Source of the DNA: Paramecium pentaurelia
Taxonomy: Eukaryota; Ciliophora; Oligohymenophorea; Peniculida; Parameciidae
Assembly: GCA_905183005.1 (NCBI GenBank)
Contig: CAJJDO010000120.1
Coordinates: 261,931 to 325,930, forward strand
Length of the DNA: 64,000 nt
Direction: 5' to 3'
Below, one piece after another: positions 23,185-35,425 of the stretch. Position 1 is the stretch's first letter. The number at the start of each line of letters is the position of its first letter. The notes beneath the pieces were generated by a model. That model had not been told where the DNA came from and did no database searches. It worked only from the letters and a program-made list of their open reading frames with translations. Both the position numbers and the translations under genes were made by a program.

Positions 23185-25455
23185 TCATCCTTTATTATTT
23201 TTAACCAATTACTTTTTGATCCATACATGTTACTAAGCCTCTTTTAGAGTAAGTCTCTTACTAGGTTAATTTTATAACAACCCTACTATTAGATCTTTTG
23301 CATCTTCACTTACACATTGCCAATGATAATCATCCATACTATAAATGCCATCAATAGTATTTTATATGATTTCATATGGTATATCAGAATCAAATGGCAA
23401 ATATCCACTTAACATATAATACAAAATAACTCCTAGTGCGAATACATCAACAGAAAATGTAATTTCTTAAAACTATAACATTTCAGGTGCTTAGTAATTA
23501 CATGTTCCACAGTTATAATTTTAATGTTCATTATTTTTTTTAATTTTAGAGAGATGATTAGCCAAACCAAAATCTATCAATTTAATTTATCTAATTTATT
23601 TAACAGTATTTTTATCCAAGATCATTAAAATATTCTCAGGTTTTATATCTCTGTGTACTATTCCAATCGAATGAATGTATGACAGAGCATCTAGTAATTA
23701 ATTAAATATTATTGCTGCTTCACTTTCATCTAAGTATTATTTATTTTAAACATAATCAAATAGATCTCCATCTTCTATCAATTCTGTAATAATATGAATT
23801 TGATCTCTATTTTCAATAGAATCAATCAATTTTATTATACAAGAATGATTTAATAATTTTGTAATACTTATTTCATGTTTCACTATATCTTACTCTTCTT
23901 AAGAGAGTATCATTTTATTTATTACTTTTAATGCATAAAATTATTTATCCATTTTAGATTAACATCTGTAAACTATAGAGTATTTACCTTCACCTATTTT
24001 ATCAAGAATAGAATATTTCTTATTAACTTCTCCATTAAAATATAGAGATAATGCTCTTTACCATTCTCTAAATGACATTTCATCTGAACAATGATAAACT
24101 TTATGTTTATAATGTTAATTCATATGGAATATTTCAAATCCAAACTTCTAATTACCATGATCAACTCTTTCTTTAATTATCAATCCTCTTAAACAAATAA
24201 TTTCTAATTATTTAAATAATTCTATATACTTGTTGGTTTAATGTCATTTTTATTTTTAAATTCCATAAAGATATTAGGATATAATTGACAAAACTTAGAT
24301 TTTATTTTGTTCTTCTTTGACATTCTATATAATTCTCCTTGAATATCTAATGGTCTATATTTACTTAAATTTCTTACAAATTCTTATATTTTGGTAAATT
24401 ATTCTACAATCCCCAAACATCAAAATTGAATACAGAATACAAAGGCATTATTAAATTTGGATGATGTTTGACAAAGATTGTAAAATCATCTAAATTTATT
24501 GGTAAATCATTCTTAGCCTTATAAACCATTTCCACATATTTTTTAATTAATAAATTCAGATTAGCTTGCATTTCTATTTTCTATCCATTTACCTATAGAT
24601 TTATTCCATATTTATACTTAAAATGAAAGATTTATACCAAATCCTTTCATTGGTATACCATTAAGTTATGCTTTACTATCTAATGTAAAAATTTAATCAA
24701 TTGATTATTTAGAATTTAGACTTTGTAAGCCATCTGGTTATTATTAGAGATTTTAATGATCATTTTAATTCTATTCTCTATTTTCTGAAAGATTACTATA
24801 TTTTCTTAACATTTATACTATAATAAAATGAATAAACAATTTTACATGACATTTTAAGAAAATCTTCACTTCCTTTTCTAGGTTTGACTCTTTTTGTACG
24901 ATGATATGCATTTAAGATTTCTTATTCTTCTAAAAATAATTAATCATTTAATATAATTTTAAGTTCTTCTTTAGAATAATTATGTAACTAATATTATAAA
25001 ATAAATATATATTACCATTTGTAAAAAATCAGTTTTTGCAATACCATTTTGATTTTACAAATCATATAATTTAAATAAATTTTTAATTTATTAATCTTCT
25101 GAACATTTTATATACAATTACAATCCTGTAAGAAATTCTTCAAAACTCATGTAATGTTCTTATTTGTGAGTAAATTTATTGAATATTTATTCACCCCAAA
25201 TTCCCTAAATTAATTATCACTATTCTACAAACTATAATTTAAAAATAAGTATTGAATGTGTCTCTACAAATTAAATGATTTTAAGAACGCTCTGCCAAAT
25301 CTTTATAAATCATCAACAACATGTGTAATTCATAATTATCAACTTTATAGAATAATAAAATTACAAATATTAATAAATTGTCTAATTACTAATAGATATT
25401 GAACATTTTTCTTTTTTTCCTTCTTTTAAACATGACATGTAATAGTATTTCCCAT
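23185..25455 (-). CDS. EF-hand + PH + protein kinase, CDPK7-like architecture
   Basis: Starts MGNTITCHV (ATG at 25453-25455), a possible N-myristoylation signal. An N-terminal EF-hand-like region follows (YMSFEEFLTGLQLYIKCSED and KNLFKLYDLQNQNGIAKTDF), then a PH domain (YRPLDIQGELYRMSKKNKIK .. SDEMSFREWQRALSLYF). The C-terminal kinase has KIGEGKYSIVYRC, YALKVINK, GIVHRDIKPENIL, LIDFGLANHL, NYQAPEML, FSVDVFALGVILYYMLSGYL and ends IKKQLVKNNKG. At least five introns are needed, including ones of 22, 28, 28 and 26 nt. One junction near 24390-24420 remains unresolved. The order EF-PH-kinase matches apicomplexan CDPK7, where the PH domain binds phosphoinositides; likely a Ca2+/lipid-responsive membrane kinase. 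Confidence 0.85.
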
Positions 25456-25788
25456 AAATTTATTAAATAAATAAATTATTCCCATATTTTAATTTTTTTG
25501 ATTTATTTGACAATTAATAATAAGTCATCAAACTATTTATGACTAAGTTGCCTGGGATTTCTTCCTTTAATGAGCCTAAATCCCAACAAAACTTAGAAAT
25601 ATTAAACGATTTGAGTTGTTTAATTAATTCATATCAATTATTAATTAATTCCTGGAACTCAAAAACAATTTTTATACTAAACATAATGTTCTTAAATATA
25701 CTAATCCATATTATTTTAAACATAATGATTCATAATAACATCTTAATTTTTTAATTCAAGATGTGTAATTCAATGTTTAATAAATTTT
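25456..25788. other. divergent intergenic region
   Basis: About 330 nt between divergent start codons. A plus-strand ATG at 25539 (MTKLPGISSFNEPKSQQNLE) opens a 71-residue frame under the standard code, running into hydrophobic AT-driven sequence. It overlaps no domain and I treat it as chance. The region probably carries both promoters. Confidence 0.5.
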
Positions 25789-27378
25789 ATGGCATAATTA
25801 GCATAAGAGGCTGAAGTCAGCTAATAAATTCAAAAAGTCCTTAAACAATCTGTATCAAAGAGGGAAAAGAAGTCACTAATCAAATCTATAAAAAAGAGCT
25901 CTATTGCCTAAACAGGCAAAGCTTCCTCATTTCAAACCATCATCTCTGTATCAAATTCAATGGTCGGCACAAGTACTTTAGTATTTCCAGTGTTATTTTG
26001 TCAATCTGGAATAGGATTGGGTATTATAATAGCCATAATAATTGGATTGATTTCATGTAGAACGACTCAATTATTGATTGTACATAATAAATCAGAAGAG
26101 GTATACTCAATTCATATAATAATAGATGGATTTACCAGATACTTTACAAAGAGTTCTGGGTACAAAGTGGAAGACCATTTTTAACATTAGTAATGTAATT
26201 CTACTATGGGCAAGTGGTATTATCTATATGATCTTGATATGCAATCAACTTTATCCCTTAATTTAAATAATATGTGATAATATTGGCATAGAAAGTGCCC
26301 CACTAACAGATATAACTCTATCTAAACTTTCATATTAATGGATTGGAATAGGTTACACTCTATTTATTTTGCCTATGTTTTTCTAAAAGAAACTAGGAAT
26401 CATTTTGCAACTCTTACCATATGGAATTATTTCAGTTTTTTCATTCATAATATTCACTATATATGAAGGAATTTATATGTTAGTAACTGATCATTAAGGA
26501 GTGGTTGATAATTTGAAATGGTTTAGTTGGGATGTATCTACTATGGCTGGTACATTTGCATTGGCATTATTAATATAATCTATGGTTGTACCTATAATGA
26601 AGAATAATATGATTTAATAAAATAACAATAGAGATATTGCTATTGGATTTGCATGGACATGGTTTGTGTATTGTATGGCTGGAACATTTGGAGCTTTTGC
26701 AGTAGCTGGAGCATTAGCAAATAATTAAAAATAAGATGGAAAAAGTGGATCAACTCTTTTAGATTATTATCCATCAGATAATCCATTAGTAATAGTTATA
26801 TAGGTTTTACTATTTCTATAATTGACTCTTGTGTTTCCAGTATTATAATTTATAACAAGATCATAATTTTTTGGTTTAATTTATGAATTAGAAAGACAAC
26901 CTAAATGGTAATTCTATGCTTTTTCATTGACTTATGCAATAACATGTTTAATAGTTCAATGTGTTGAAGTTGATTTATCATTAATTATTAGTTTATGTGG
27001 GTAATAATATTTAATTTATTTATTTTTACAGAGCTGTTATTGGATTATTCCAAGAATATATCATACCTATTGCATTACATTTGAGTTGTTTGTATGCAAA
27101 AAAAGATTCCAAGACAAAGAATTAACCAAATTATAATCAAGTTTAAGCTAGTATGGAGTCAACAGAATATTTAGTGGATTAAGTTGATTTTACTAAATTT
27201 TCATTAAACGATGAAGTTTATTATATGTTTAAATATTTTATAGGAAGATTTAAAGTGCAATGATCATTCAGAACTTCTAAAACGTATGCCTAAGAATTTT
27301 AGAATATCATTATATTCATTTATTTTAGTTATTGGAATTGCTATTGGAATTGGCAAATTGATTGATATATTTAAATGA
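25789..27378 (+). CDS. SLC38-like amino-acid transporter (AAAP family)
   Basis: 501 residues with about 10-11 membrane spans after removing three introns (25, 31 and 28 nt); length checks. A basic soluble N-terminus leads into SFQTIISVSNSMVGTSTLVF, the family's first helix with its unwound GxG-type region. Later segments WFSWDVSTMAGTFALALLIQ and MVVPIMKNN..NNNRD closely follow the TM5-6 region of SLC38A9. Further spans are IAIGFAWTWFVYCMAGTFGA, LVFPVLQFITRSQFFGLIYE and FQEYIIPIALHLSCLYAKKD. It should move neutral amino acids across the plasma or lysosomal/contractile-vacuole membrane by H+ or Na+ coupling. The start is the first in-frame ATG. Confidence 0.92.
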
Positions 27379-27547
27379 TGTTTATGTATATATTTATTTC
27401 ATTATAATTATGATCTCAAAATATAAAAATTATTCATAAATTCATAAAATCTATAGTAGAGTTAACGTTTGATTTCTTAATATTAATGTGCTAAAATTCA
27501 AATTTTATAATTAATTGTAACAAGTATTATTAATTAAAATAAGTTTA

Positions 27548-29019
27548 ATGAAAGTAAATATTTATTTATTTATATTTGGTTACGTAATTAGCCAAGTATC
27601 AAGTGATAATACTTTTGCTTTTCACAATACTGAATAAGCTTATCAATTTCTAATTGAAAATTAGGATTAGTTAATACTTGGTTAATGGATAGCAAATTCA
27701 GAACACTTAGTTTACTTAAACATAGTTTTTGATAACCAAAACTTATTATTATAAGTCTATCCTAGATAAAATAACGATTACAAAGAGACCCACTATTTCA
27801 GATTGAGTTATCTATTAAATAAAAGCTCATATTACTTTGATTCAGTCAAAAAGTATCTGTTGATTATTACCTTTTAGTCGAATGACATGGAACAATGTCT
27901 TAACTGAAGTTACTCTATAAAATAATAAAGAGCACAATCCTTTTTAATGTTAAGCAAAACTTTAATTAGAAATAAAAAAATCCTAAAATTCCAAAAATCT
28001 TAATATTTATAATGAATTTGAAGATGATTGTTAAATGAATGAAGAAAGATTATAACTATTAATGTTTAACAATTCAAAATATTCATTAGATGTTTAATCC
28101 TATACTGCTCTTATCATATTCATTTCACTCTTTCAAATTATTAATTCACATTACTATTTAAATTCTAATTGTATGCCAAATAAAGGTGGTTCCCTTACAA
28201 TATCCATAATATTGACTTAAGACATTTATATTTGCATATTTAGCTCATTACTATTTGATACACCAAGATTTTATTATTTCATTCCTTGTTTGGTTTGTCA
28301 ATTGATTACTATATTATCTGATCTTAAATTGAAAGCTAAATTATCAGTAATTATATTATAATAATTTATAGGAAAAAGAGAAGTACAGTAAGAAAGACAT
28401 ACTCTTATTTTTTGTTGAAATGTCATCCATTTCATTCTTATTCCTTTAAATAAAATAATGGTATGGAATTACCCTTCTAAATTTATTTTTATTACCTTAA
28501 ATAATATTCACATTTTTTACTGGAAACCGATAGAAATTTAACTATAACTACATTGGAACCATTTTCCCTAGAGTAATACTTTCCATATATTTTACAGGCT
28601 ATTCAAATAACATTTTATAATTAAAATATAATTTAATTGTTGTTGGGATAGTCTTACTTATATCTATAATCTAATCTGTATTATACTTTATTTAATGTCA
28701 ATATGGATTATTTATACTTAAGAATATGAAATTTAATTACCTCATCAAATCAACAGATGATCATTCCCAATTAGATTGTTCAATATGTCTTGATAATTTA
28801 AAAAACACTTCTGAATCATACAAAATAAATTGTGAAGAACCTGTACTTATTTAGACTTTAAATGTTGCCATTTAAAAATAATTATTAATGAATACACCAT
28901 GTGTAAGACTTTATTATAATTCTTAGAATCATTTATTTCATCCCTCATGTTTGATATAATGGATGTAAATAAATCTTACTTGTCCATTGTGTAAGAGTTC
29001 ACTTCCATAAATATGTTGA
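27548..29019 (+). CDS. membrane RING E3 ligase, Dsc1/Tul1-like
   Basis: 465 residues after removing three introns (25, 25 and 24 nt); length checks. A signal peptide (MKVNIYLFIFGYVISQVSS) precedes a luminal domain. A multi-pass region follows, with ALIIFISLFQIINSHYYLNS, WYGITLLNLFLLPQIIFTFF and NNILQLKYNLIVVGIVLLIS, in which the family pattern W..P-Q-I is clear. The cytosolic C-terminus is a RING: LDCSICLDNLKN .. NTPCNHLFHPSCLIQWMQ .. LTCPLCKSSLPQIC. Tul1/Dsc1 proteins ubiquitinate transmembrane proteins in Golgi and endosomes. The 24 nt intron falls exactly between the Cys and Asn-His of the RING. Confidence 0.93.
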
Positions 29020-29253
29020 TGGAAATATTGAGCTTAATTTGTATATATGTGATTAAAAACAGATGAGATTTCTAATGTCGTAATGTAATTAACATATTAT
29101 CAAATATATTCTTAAATTCTTAACTCTTTTTTTTTTAATAATTAAATATTATTATATAACCTAGATTTGCATAGAATTATTTATTATAATTCTAATACAT
29201 TTCAAATAACTTCTATATAATATATATGAATAAATAAAAATCAATTGTAAAAT

Positions 29254-29673
29254 TCAATATACATTATCGTCATTAAAATCTTTCCCCTTCAGAATCTTTT
29301 ATTTTATCTATATTTTTAATAAATCAGCCTACTTTTCCTTATAAATCTATCTTGCAAAGTAATATTCAGGAGAATAGCCTCTACAATAATTGTATTCTGT
29401 TTTATAGTAAACATAATTTTTCTAAAGCTTCTTTTAATTTTTTTAATGAGTTGTAAAGTCATCATGAGAACAACCTTCTTTATGAATAATGCCTTTCTTT
29501 GGATCAGGATCCTTTTCACATTTACAATCTTTCAATTGTTATTGGAAAGCTTAGCCATATTAATCTAAACTTTATGGAAATTCAGTTTTAAGTTTGTCAA
29601 TAGCAAATTGTTTTTTTTTATCTTTATAATGTTTCTGTCTAGCATATTCTTCTCTATTAACTTCTTTTGCCAT
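29254..29673 (-). CDS. small charged Cys-containing protein, unknown
   Basis: 139 residues, single exon, starting MAKEVNREEYARQKHYKDKK and ending KDFNDDNVY. Basic N-terminal helix, then Cys/His residues spaced as CKCEKD, KEGCSHDDF and NYCRGYSPEYYFARQ. This pattern suggests a small metal-binding or mitochondrial CHCH-like protein, but the spacing is not CX9C and I cannot assign it. Exactly divisible by three. Confidence 0.75.
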
Positions 29674-30020
29674 TGTAATTAATTCGAAATTTAAATAGAT
29701 ATAAATCTGTAATATTTTAATAGATATATATCTGAAAATATCTAGAATTTCAATACTTTATTCCATCAGTAATCATCATCAAGAATCAATTGAATAATTT
29801 TATTTACCAATATAATCAAATAAATAAAATTATTTATTTGATTCTCCTATTTAATTTCATTAAACAAGGATCAAAAAGGTTGAAAAAAAATAAAACCAAA
29901 CTATTAATTCTAAAAGAGAATTAAATATATGTAGTATATATATATAATTTTCGATATGAATTATAATAATAGTATATTACAAGAAGATAATATTATTTTT
30001 AATAAAATCAAAATTTAATC
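29674..30020. other. intergenic, no feature seen
   Basis: About 350 nt of AT-rich sequence between two minus-strand genes, with short TA runs near 29935-29945. Nothing codes convincingly on either strand. Confidence 0.6.
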
Positions 30021-30353
30021 TCAATACATATCTTCTTCTTTCAAAAGTTGATTATTCTTAGAATTATTTTCTCTATTTTGTATGTTAGACTTTTTTTCTC
30101 GTTTATTTATTATACATTTTTTATATTCTTAGTGTAATTTATTATACAATGTAGCATATTTTTTATTGAAAGCAACTCTTTCTTATTAATTCATTGAGCT
30201 TTTCTTTTCTATCTAATCAAGGAAATCTTTTTCATTAACTATTTTAGAAATCAATTTTTCTTATAATAATAATTTAAAAGCAATTATTCTTTTATTTATC
30301 ATGTATTTTTCCTTTCTATTAAATATTGATCTGTTCTATTCCTTATTCATCAT
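30021..30353 (-). CDS. small basic coiled-coil protein
   Basis: 110 residues, single exon, starting MMNKEQNRSIFNRKEKYMIN and ending NQLLKEEDMY before TGA. Predicted to be a single long basic helix (EKDFLDQIEKKSSMNQQERV .. LYNKLHQEYKKCIINKREKK). No family recognised. Length divides by three and composition is protein-like, so it is probably real. Confidence 0.65.
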
Positions 30354-30581
30354 TTTTTATTAAATAATTTATAAGAAATAGAAAATTTTTCTAGAATTTA
30401 AAACAACTTTTAATTTCTTTATTAAAATGATAATATATAAGAAATAATTAGACTTAAAATTAAATAAATTATTATAATAAGTACCATAAAACAATTAATA
30501 TTTTATTTGGTGTAGAGAAAAGCATTAAATATATATTCATAATTATTAAAATATACAATTTTCATTGTTATTCAAATTATT

Positions 30582-31200
30582 ATGGAAGACAGGATTTATG
30601 TTCCAAGATAGTCAGTAAGTGTTTTAAAGGTAAATTAAGATGGCTTTTTTTCTTACATTATCTATCTCGAAGACCATTTTATATTATTGGATTGTAAATG
30701 ATTTAAACTCCTTCTTGAAATGCTTCCTAGGCCAAAATTTTTTCACTTAATTATATTATTTTCTTAAAAAAATTTGAAGGACTTTTCTAGAAGGTATTGT
30801 TACAGCTTTTATAAGGTATTTTTTATTATTTCATTGAACACTTTGATTTTTTAAAAGTTATTTTAATAAATCCAATATAATTCGTATCCTAATTTGTTAT
30901 GACTGAATATTTTAATAATTTGTTCGAATTTAAAGATTTGCTTAATTTATAGTATTAATTATTTTTTAAGTATTTTTATATTAATTTATTATGAATTAGA
31001 GGCTATTTCACTATTTAATCTTAGACATAATGTTTATAAGATTAAGCATTCTTTGAAATTGAGGGATTAATTTAAAATAGTTTAATTACATTAGATTAAA
31101 AATAAGATAAACAATTAAAAAGATGGAATAATTCTAATAATAGTATTAATAATATAGAAGATAATGAATAAATATTATAGGTTTGTACAATATATGCTAT
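30582..31200 (+). pseudogene. broken ORF with in-frame TGA
   Basis: ATG at 30582 gives MEDRIYVPRQSVSVLKVNQD .. DHFILLDCK and then a TGA at 30699-30701. The same frame resumes with coding-like FKLLLEMLPRPKFFHLIILF and FSRRYCYSFYK. Further right, EAISLFNLRHNVYKIKHSLK lies in yet another frame. No set of GT..AG segments I tried joins these pieces. It is best read as a decaying gene or one whose introns I cannot see. Family not recognised. Confidence 0.4.
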
Positions 31201-31205
31201 GAAAA

Positions 31206-32138
31206 ATGAACTATGTAATGTTTATGAATTAATTAATTTAAGAATTAGAATGCCGCCATTCAACAGCAATTCCAATTATTTATAGTTTGCTTTCGAGTTG
31301 TTTCTTTGCCTTGACTGCTCTGACTATAAAATTAGTGCCAAATGTGGCTCCAACTTAAGTGTTGTATGTTAGATCATTGTTTACAATAATGATGTTAAAA
31401 TTGATTGCTAAGGATAAAATTGATAGTTATCCATAGAAATGGATAAATAAATTATAATGGAGAGGATTATGTGGTGGTTTGGGAACAGTAGGTTGGTTTT
31501 GGGCAGTTCGTTTGATTTAGTCCTCTGAAGTAATTGTGTTATCAAAGATTTCACCTTTATGGACAGCTTTAATAGCTGCCTATATTACAAAGACTGATAA
31601 ACTAACATTAAAACTTTTAATAATAATTTTATTTTGTATCATTGGTGTAATTTTGATAGCAAGACCTCCGTTTTTATTAATGGCTCTAGGTTAAGATGTG
31701 AATTAAAATACAGAATATGATATTCATATGTTAGGAGTGATTTTAGCATTATCATCTTCAATTACATAATCAATAGTTTAAGTGATTATATCTCATTTAG
31801 CTAAATCTGTTCATTAGATTGCAATTCTATAATACTTTTCCTTTTATACAATAATATTACCAATGCTTTTTGAATTGTATAATTAATCATAATTAATATT
31901 TCCTTCTTATTAAGAATGGGTATTTTTATTATTGAATAGTGTATCAGGAGGTTTAGCTTAATTTTTTATGAATAGATGTTTTATATTAGGTAAATTGAAT
32001 AAGATGTCACTTGTTGGATAGTCATAAGTATTGTTTAGCTATTTTTTTGACATTGTGGTTTTGAATGAAAGTATTAATAGTTTAAGCATAATTGGGAGCA
32101 TTTTAGTATGTGGATGTTTGATTAGTGTGATTTTATGA
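31206..32138 (+). CDS. EamA/DMT-superfamily transporter
   Basis: 310 residues, intronless, with ten hydrophobic spans in the two-EamA-repeat layout. First repeat: IPIIYSLLSSCFFALTALTI, LGTVGWFWAVRLIQSSEVIV, LSKISPLWTALIAAYI, LLIIILFCIIGVILIARPPF. Second repeat: HMLGVILALSSSITQSIVQV to LFSYFFDIVVLNESINSLSI. This resembles SLC35G/YdcZ-type metabolite transporters; substrate unknown. The earliest in-frame ATG after a TGA is 31206; 31218 and 31224 are alternatives. Stop is TGA at 32136-32138, only 10 bp before the next start. Confidence 0.9.
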
Positions 32139-32148
32139 TTGTTAATTA

Positions 32149-32586
32149 ATGAAATAAGTTATTTTAGCAATTCTATTTTTTGGATTGTGTGTTCATGCAT
32201 AGACAGAGAGACATACATTATAAGGAGCATTGAGTTTACTTGAAAAAGCATAAAATGATATGTCTGTTTATGATTAACAAGACCCAAGATTATATACTTG
32301 GTTTTGTTTATTAAAAGATAGTGTTGCAAGACTATTCTAACCAATTACAGAGAATAAATTAGCTAATCAATATGCAATATTTGGATCAGTACCAGGTGTT
32401 ATCTTAATGGCTGGATTAATGCCTATGATACTATTAGTCGTTTTTAGTTATGGGATGTTTAAATACATAACATATGAACCAAAGAAAATGGAATTCAAAT
32501 ATGCCAAATTGCCTATTAAAGAAATTCAAAAGACTTAGAATAATCAACTCTAATATCCAGCTTTTTGCATATTTGGTTTTATATGA
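32149..32586 (+). CDS. small signal-peptide protein with one membrane span
   Basis: 145 residues, intronless. Cleavable signal peptide MKQVILAILFFGLCVHAQTE, a luminal helical part (LSLLEKAQNDMSVYDQQDPR), one membrane span (VPGVILMAGLMPMILLVVFS) and a short cytosolic tail with basic and Gln residues. Topology suggests a type I endomembrane protein. No family recognised. It starts 10 bp after the transporter stop and converges on the RING gene with about 40 bp between stops. Confidence 0.8.
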
Positions 32587-32625
32587 ATGTCTATTCAATA
32601 TTCTAAATATATATATAAAATGTTT

Positions 32626-33548
32626 TCATATGGCTTTTCTACATAATGGACATGTTGAATTTACATTCATCCAACTCTAACAATTAAATATAAAACTAAT
32701 TTACCATAATGCATGATTCATGGAAATGATGGAACTTGCTGCAAGTTAATGTTAATATACTTTCTCCTAATTCATATGCACATCTACAAATTGAACATTC
32801 AGGATCACCTTCTACACAATTAGGTTTGTAACTCTAAATGTTCAATCTTTCCATTGCTTCTATTCTTTACTGTCTCTTAGTGCAACTAAAAAAATCAATT
32901 TACTAATTCTTACTGTGAAACACAATAATATATCAGAAACAATATCAGAAATGGTGAAAATAATATACAAAATATGGCTATAATGTACAAGTCTATATAT
33001 GAATAAATTGAGAGTATTAGAATTGTGCATAGGAAATAGTATTGATAATATTCACATCCTATTCTAGTTGTTTCTTAAGATAGAAATATATTTAATCCAT
33101 ATATAAAGAGTAATTAGTTTATTATACCCAAGATACGATTATACCACTTACCACATAATACTGATTTTTAAACTTCATATTTAATTTATCTTGTTAGTAT
33201 GCTTATTTGTTTTGAATCCTCAATAAAATGTGCCTAGAATTATTCTTCTTAATCTCTTATTTAACCTAATTTTAATGCTAAATTATGTCTATTTTCTTCT
33301 ACATTCATATAAACTATTTAATTGAAATACAATAAAGTATTTAAAAATGAATGAACTACTATCCAAACTATCCATTAATGTAATGGGTTTTAATAGTAGA
33401 ATTCAGAAAATGAATTGTAATCACATAATTATGTAGGTAATACTAAGTATATTCCAAAGGTTATTTTTGTAAAACAATACAGTAATTAAAGAGAATTGCT
33501 GACATTAAAATGATTAGCAGATTTTCTATACAATTAAGTTTCTTGCAT
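32626..33548 (-). CDS. multi-pass membrane RING-finger protein
   Basis: 288 residues after two 28 nt introns; length checks. Starts MQETQLYRKSANHFN. Several membrane spans follow (FGIYLVLPT.., LGIINQLLFIYGLNIF, FLCTILILSIYSYIDLYIIA, IFCILFSPFLILFLIYYC). The C-terminal RING-H2-like domain reads DPECSICRCAYELGES .. CSKFHHFHESCIM .. NSTCPLCRKAI. The second intron sits inside the RING between IM and W. Likely an E3 ubiquitin ligase of the endomembrane system. Confidence 0.9.
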
Positions 33549-33588
33549 TTGTATTTATTTAATTAATAAAATAATATAAAAATTTAAC

Positions 33589-34140
33589 TCATCCTATTAT
33601 TTTTCTTTAATCTGAAGGATCAATTGTTTCTAAATTTTTGCTTATTTTCACTTCCTCATTTAATTAAATCTCATCTCCAGTTTTAGATAGATTATCTAAC
33701 AATACTAATTTACTTAAAACTTCAAAAGTGTCTTATCTAAATTTAGGTTAATCAGCCACTGGATTTCTATATACATTTAATTAAGAAAGATGATTAAGCA
33801 ATGCTAATTATTTAATATCTTCAATAGAATCAAATTAATTATCCATAATTGATAATGCAATCAAATTTGGATAAATATTTAATTTAGATAATTCCTTTCC
33901 ACTTAATTAATTGTGATCCAAACAAACTCTGATTATTGATTTAGAATCAGGTAAATTAGATAAACTTTTTAATTTACATTTATTTAATTAAAGAGACAAT
34001 AGACTAAACTTTTCTAATTCAGCTTTTATAGAATCTGGAATACAATCCATTTCAGCATCTTCTATAATTATTTCTTCAGTTGAATCCTTAGCTAAACTTC
34101 TAAGAAATTTTAATAATTATCTTTCAGTTTCTTCAAACAT
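33589..34140 (-). CDS. ANP32/U2A'-like leucine-rich-repeat protein
   Basis: 183 residues, single exon, MFEETERQLLKFLRSLAKDS to KIIG. About four LRR units are visible (LSLLSLQLNKCKLKSLSNLP, IIRVCLDHNQLSGKELSKLN, LIALSIMDNQFDSIEDIKQL, LNHLSQLNVYRNPVADQPKF). The LRRcap-like end (YRNPVADQ..FRQDTFEVLSKLVLLDN) is typical of ANP32 and SDS22/LRRcap proteins. The long acidic tail of animal ANP32 is replaced by a short mixed tail. A nuclear role is plausible, not shown. Confidence 0.85.
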
Positions 34141-34251
34141 ATATATTTATTACATTTTCATACATTCAATTTAACTTTTATGTTTTTAAAATCATGCTAA
34201 AAATAATCTTCTTTAAATTATAATTATATTATTTTGTAATAATATATCTTT

Positions 34252-35369
34252 TCAAAATCTATGATATTGGGGTGGTAAGTAATGTGGAGGTGGATATTGA
34301 TGCATAGATGGATGTACAGGATATGGATACATAGATTATTAATTTGGAGGTGGACTTCTTTAAACTCTAACATCTTAAACAGGTGATTTTCTATGATCTA
34401 AAGATTCAAATTAAGTTTTCTTCTCTTATATTGTAACACGTAATGGTTCCTTGATTCTACTTCCCTATAAAGAATTAATCTTAGTGCTTTCAGTAACATT
34501 AGTAGTTGGTAATTAATGAATCCCAATAAAATCAGGTATTGAAGAATGTTGAACTCTTATTATTGAACTCAAAAATACACTCAATTCAGAACTTTGATTA
34601 AATATAATAAAACATACGCTCTATGTTAATCTATTTAGACTTCACTACTAACAGTTGGAAATGCATTTATATACTCTCCTATCTTCTTATAATAAACATG
34701 ATTGTCTTCTTAAAATGTTGTTGTGAAATAAGGAATTAGAGCTGTTAAACAATCAGAACTCTAAAATGTATTTAACATCTCTTTCATTGATCTCCATCTC
34801 TCTTCTATCATTGATAATAAATGTTTAGCATCTCTCTCTTAATTATTCACATTCTTTTTCTATTTATGTTCAACTTCATTCTCTAAACCATTAAAAAATT
34901 ATTCAACAACATCCTATATACGTTTCTTAATCTCTCTAATCTTTTTTATTGTTTTATCTGCATGAACTTCAAAAGTATTCACATGTTTTTTGATATCATA
35001 ATAAGAATTTGTGAACTTCTTCACTAAAATAATATAAAATCTTAAACAATTACATTCATTATTAACATGATCACTTGCTTAATTTAATAAGACCTCTAAT
35101 GATTCAAATACTGGATATGTGCCTTCATTGACATGCTCTTTAGAATGAAGATGTATGCAAAGAGGACATAAAGGTATTATACATTATGGTGCTCGACACA
35201 TGTTAGATATATAATAACCTTTATGATAGTAACATTCCACTTAAGGAAGATTATTGGAATCAAAGAAGACTGTTCTTGCTAAATTATCTGATAATCTATC
35301 AGGTTGTTGATAGGAATCTTGTTTCCCTTCATTATATTCATCATCTGTACGTTCTACTATATTATCCAT
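34252..35369 (-). CDS. zinc-finger/coiled-coil protein with Pro/Tyr-rich tail
   Basis: 365 residues after one 20 nt intron near 34624-34643; length checks. N-terminus MDNIVERTDDEYNEGKQDSY, then a B-box-like Cys/His cluster (VECYYHKGYYISNMCRAPQC and LCPLCIHLHSKEH). Coiled coil follows (VHADKTIKKIREIKKRIQDV .. EVEHKQKKNVNNQERDAKHL). The tail is rich in Pro, Tyr and His (PYPVHPSMHQYPPPHYLPPQ). It has the same general plan as the protein at 10649-11460 and may be from the same family. Upstream hydrophobic codons have no ATG, so MDNIV is taken as the start. Likely a scaffold. Confidence 0.82.
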
Positions 35370-35425
35370 AAAAATAGTTGTTAAAATTAACGAATAAAAG
35401 CAAATTAAAATAACTAAAAAACAAA

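Noticed and set aside
23100..23190. TA-rich tracts as telomere or centromere-like repeats
   Set aside because: They are short simple AT runs; no C4A2 or C3A3 telomeric repeats occur at either end of the window.
25539..25754. Plus-strand 71-residue frame between divergent genes
   Set aside because: AT-driven composition, no domain, and it sits in the region expected to hold both promoters.
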